Shown: positions 61,506-64,000 of the stretch, piece by piece
How positions within the stretch are numbered: the stretch's first letter is position 1
Layout of the letters: the number at the start of each line of letters is the position of its first letter
NCBI GenBank assembly: GCA_038182865.1
Contig: CP116226.1
Location: 2,852,001 to 2,916,000, forward strand
DNA length: 64,000 bases
Direction: 5' to 3'
Source: Microbacterium enclense
Lineage (GTDB): Bacteria > Actinomycetota > Actinomycetes > Actinomycetales > Microbacteriaceae
Translations under genes and position numbers: made by a program
The notes under the pieces: generated by a model
What the model was told of the DNA's origin: nothing
The model's database searches: none
The model's input: only the letters and a program-made list of their open reading frames with translations

Positions 61506-61798
61506 CGTGGCCGGGCATCATGGCTCGTGCGCGGGGTCGCGTGCGTGGTCACCCTCCGGGGCTTCACCCGGACTCACCCTGAGACGAGAAAGAAGACCGT
61601 CCGGACCTCGCCGAACTTCGCCCGCCGACCGCGGTCGGGCGACGCGACCCGATGCGATTCTGAAGAGTCGGCCGCTCTCCTGGGCGCCGCTGCTCTTTCC
61701 CAGCGTCCTCTTCGCGCCACCGGCGCACGAGGCGCACCCCTCTCGAGTCCGCGGTCCCCCCACGCGGGTTGCGATACCGACCCGAAGGATCCGCAGGA
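61506..61798. other. Upstream region of the RND gene, no gene seen
   Basis: About 290 bp with no credible coding frame or promoter that I can defend. GAAGGAT at 61784-61790 serves as ribosome-binding site for the next gene. Confidence 0.5.
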
Positions 61799-64000
61799 TT
61801 GTCTCTTCTTTCGCGCCTCAGCCTCAATAACAGACTCGTCGTCGCCCTCGTGGCCCTGGCCGTCACCGTGCTCGGTGTTCTGGCGATGGGATCGCTCAAA
61901 CAGGAGCTGACGCCCTCGGTCACCCCACCCGCCGCCACCGTCAGTGTCGACTCCCCGGGGCTCGCCCCCGAGGAGATGGCCGATCTCGTGACCGAGCCGA
62001 TCGAGCAGGCGATCCGCACCGTGCAGGGCGTGACGGACATCACCTCGACGACCTCCAGCGGATCCGCGCAGATCACCGCCCAGTGGGCGTTCGGGGCGGA
62101 CGATGACGAGACGGTTCGGTCGATCCGCGCGGCGACCGACGGACTGACCTCGGCCCTCCCTGCGGGCACGACCGTCGAGGTGGCGGTCTGGGGCACGCTC
62201 AACACGCCGGCGCTGATCATCACCGCGACCTCGACCGGCGACGAGGACGCCTTCGGGCAGAGGCTGTCGCAGAGTGTGGTTCCGAGCCTGCGGGGGATCC
62301 CCGGGGTGCGCGACGTTCAGCTCGCCGGGGTCCAGGCGCACCGGATCGTCATCGCTCCGCGGGCCGCCGATGTGACGCGCCTGAAGATCGACCTCAGCTC
62401 ACTGGGCGCGATCGTCAAGGCCCACGAGGATGCCACGCCCGCGGGCCAAGCCCCCTCCGCCGACGGCACCGTGTCGATCACGGTCGGCTCCGCGTCCGCG
62501 AGCGTGGACGACATCGCGGCGCTCGTGGTTCCGACGGCCGACGGAGCCGTGCTCGTCTCGGATTTCGCCGACGTCTCCGTCGAGACGGTGCCGGCGACCA
62601 CGATCGCGCGCATGAACGGCCGCACCATGCAGACCCTCAAGATCTTCCCCACGAACGATGCCAACCTCGTCGACCTGTCGCACGCCGTGAACGGCGAGCT
62701 CGACCGCGTCGCGCCGGGACTCGGCGCGCAGTTCGTCGCCGTGCTCGACAAGGCGCCCTACATCGAGCAGTCGGTTCACGACCTCTCGGTCGAGGGCGGT
62801 CTCGGTCTGTTGTTCGCCGTGCTGGTGATCCTCGCCTTCCTCCGATCGTGGCGATCCACCGTGATCGCGGCGATCTCCATTCCCCTCTCGTTGCTCATCA
62901 CCCTCATTGGGCTGTGGTGGAGCGGGTACTCGCTCAACATCCTGTCGCTGGGTGCGCTGACCATCGCCGTCGGGCGCGTCGTCGACGACTCGATCGTCGT
63001 GATCGAGAACATCACCCGACGGCGGGGGACGGGCCCGTTGACTCCCGAGATGGTCGTCGCCTCGGTGCGTCAGGTGGCCGGGGCGATCTCGGCATCCACG
63101 CTGACGACCGTGGCGGTCTTCCTGCCGATCGCTTTCGTCTCGGGGGTGACCGGACAGCTCTTCCGTCCCTTCGCGGTGACCATGACGATCGCCCTCCTCG
63201 CCTCCCTGGTCGTGGCCCTGACGATCGTGCCCGTCTGTGCGTACTGGTTCCTCCAACGGGTCGCGGCCCGTCCGGCCGAAGTCACGCCCGACGTCACCGC
63301 TGTCATCCCCACCACCGCGGCCGACGAAGACGAGGTCACGACGAGACCCGATCGTCTCCATCGTGCGGTGATGCCCGCGCTGGCGTCGACGCGACGGCAT
63401 CCCGTGGTGTCGATCGCCGTCGCGGCGGTCCTGTTGATCGTCACCGTCGGGATGGCGGCATCCCTGCCGACCGACTTCCTGGGGTCGTCCGGTCGCGGCA
63501 GCCTCCAGGTGACGCAGACCCCGCCCGGGGGCGGTGACCCCGTGGCCGCCGCTGAGCCCGTCGAGCGCGCCCTCGAGGGCGTCGCCGGTGTGAAGGCCGT
63601 GCTGACGACGGTGCCTCTGGCCGCGGGCGGGGAGGCCGACGCGCTCACGTACGACCTCCTGCTCGACGACGACGCCGACACGACGGCGGTGCAGACAGCG
63701 GTGCAGGGCGTCCTCGACGGGATGACGGACGCGGGTCGATTGGCGATCGCGTCGCAGGATGCCGTCGCCGGTGACGGCGCGGAGTCGGTGTTGCTGCGCA
63801 TCCAGGGCGACGACGCCGGGGCGCTGCGCGCGGCGAGCGATCAGCTGGCGAAGGAGCTCGCGGGCGCGGACGGCGTCAGCGCCGTCACGAGCGAGATCGA
63901 CGGTGAGCAGCCCGTGATGCGGGTGGCGATCGACGAGGCCCGGGCGGCGACCCTCGGCTTCGATCGGGCGACCGTGGCCTCGGCCATCCGCGCCGCGCTC
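61799..64000 (+). CDS. RND-family efflux permease (partial, runs off the window)
   Basis: The first 734 codons of an AcrB-like (HAE1/hydrophobe) exporter, normally about 1040-1080 aa. The N-terminal helix (LSLNNRLVVALVALAVTV) is followed by the first porter-type domain and membrane block, including the motif VGRVVDDSIVVIENI, whose paired Asp residues carry protons. A second periplasmic-type domain then begins. Start TTG 61799 has GAAGGAT 8 nt upstream. No membrane-fusion or outer-membrane partner is seen, and Gram-positive bacteria need neither channel nor outer membrane. Substrate unknown; lipid or drug export is typical. Confidence 0.85.
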   Translation, partial: MSLLSRLSLNNRLVVALVALAVTVLGVLAMGSLKQELTPSVTPPAATVSVDSPGLAPEEMADLVTEPIEQAIRTVQGVTDITSTTSSGSAQITAQWAFGADDDETVRSIRAATDGLTSALPAGTTVEVAVWGTLNTPALIITATSTGDEDAFGQRLSQSVVPSLRGIPGVRDVQLAGVQAHRIVIAPRAADVTRLKIDLSSLGAIVKAHEDATPAGQAPSADGTVSITVGSASASVDDIAALVVPTADGAVLVSDFADVSVETVPATTIARMNGRTMQTLKIFPTNDANLVDLSHAVNGELDRVAPGLGAQFVAVLDKAPYIEQSVHDLSVEGGLGLLFAVLVILAFLRSWRSTVIAAISIPLSLLITLIGLWWSGYSLNILSLGALTIAVGRVVDDSIVVIENITRRRGTGPLTPEMVVASVRQVAGAISASTLTTVAVFLPIAFVSGVTGQLFRPFAVTMTIALLASLVVALTIVPVCAYWFLQRVAARPAEVTPDVTAVIPTTAADEDEVTTRPDRLHRAVMPALASTRRHPVVSIAVAAVLLIVTVGMAASLPTDFLGSSGRGSLQVTQTPPGGGDPVAAAEPVERALEGVAGVKAVLTTVPLAAGGEADALTYDLLLDDDADTTAVQTAVQGVLDGMTDAGRLAIASQDAVAGDGAESVLLRIQGDDAGALRAASDQLAKELAGADGVSAVTSEIDGEQPVMRVAIDEARAATLGFDRATVASAIRAAL

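Noticed and set aside
1..64000. Prophage, insertion sequence or integrated element
   Set aside because: No transposase, integrase, attachment-site duplication or phage structural gene was seen in the window.

Overview
The window is high-GC (about 70%) actinobacterial DNA. Codon use, frequent 4-base start/stop overlaps, LacI/TetR regulators, HspR-like and PafBC-like promoter motifs and many leaderless starts suggest Microbacteriaceae, most likely Microbacterium. No rRNA, tRNA, CRISPR array, insertion sequence or phage gene was seen. The last gene runs off the right edge and the first begins at base 1.

Bases 1-26454 are a carbohydrate-utilisation region. A plus-strand cluster holds a LacI regulator, an FAD oxidoreductase, a sugar ABC importer (binding protein and two permeases) and a secreted PL8 polysaccharide lyase with a C-terminal CBM6-like module. 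Facing it is an eight-gene minus-strand operon (20400 down to 9074): a second binding protein and two permeases, a GH3 glycosidase, a GH38 alpha-mannosidase, a Gfo/Idh/MocA dehydrogenase, a DUF993 protein and a sugar isomerase/epimerase-like TIM barrel. Almost every junction overlaps by 4 nt. A 2-hydroxyacid dehydrogenase, a large secreted multi-domain GH9 enzyme, a hybrid DeoR-HTH/LacI-sensor regulator and a ThuA-like protein complete the region. PL8 lyase + GH9 + GH38 + GH3 matches the known logic of xanthan depolymerisation (side-chain lyase, endo-xanthanase, alpha-mannosidase, beta-glucosidase), which has been described in Microbacterium. No GH88/GH105 unsaturated-glucuronyl hydrolase is visible. 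The substrate is an inference.

Bases 26601-30601 hold a TetR/SGNH-hydrolase pair, a nucleoside hydrolase/ribokinase pair and a SnoaL-like protein. Bases 30623-39340 are mostly membrane or secreted proteins of unknown role, an RNA methyltransferase and a thiamine-diphosphate 2-keto acid decarboxylase. Two copies of an 84-bp palindrome-bounded repeat lie at 32201-32434.

Bases 39422-56000 hold a Clp/Hsp100 ATPase behind a tandem HAIR-like operator array, two luciferase-like oxidoreductases, a Nudix-GNAT fusion, a TetR/DUF418 pair, divergent RecQ helicase and ATP-dependent DNA ligase genes, a NYN-domain protein, a second Gfo/Idh/MocA oxidoreductase and an M20 peptidase. Four starts here (37840, 42346, 49723, 49922) carry a motif like the RecA-independent DNA-damage (PafBC) promoter. 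At least fourteen genes have a -10-like hexamer exactly 6 nt before the start codon, which predicts leaderless mRNAs.

Bases 56027-61505 are a LacI regulator and a ChvE/MmsA/MmsB-type monosaccharide importer, with near-identical LacI-type operators at the regulator and importer promoters. The window ends in the first 734 codons of an RND-family efflux permease.
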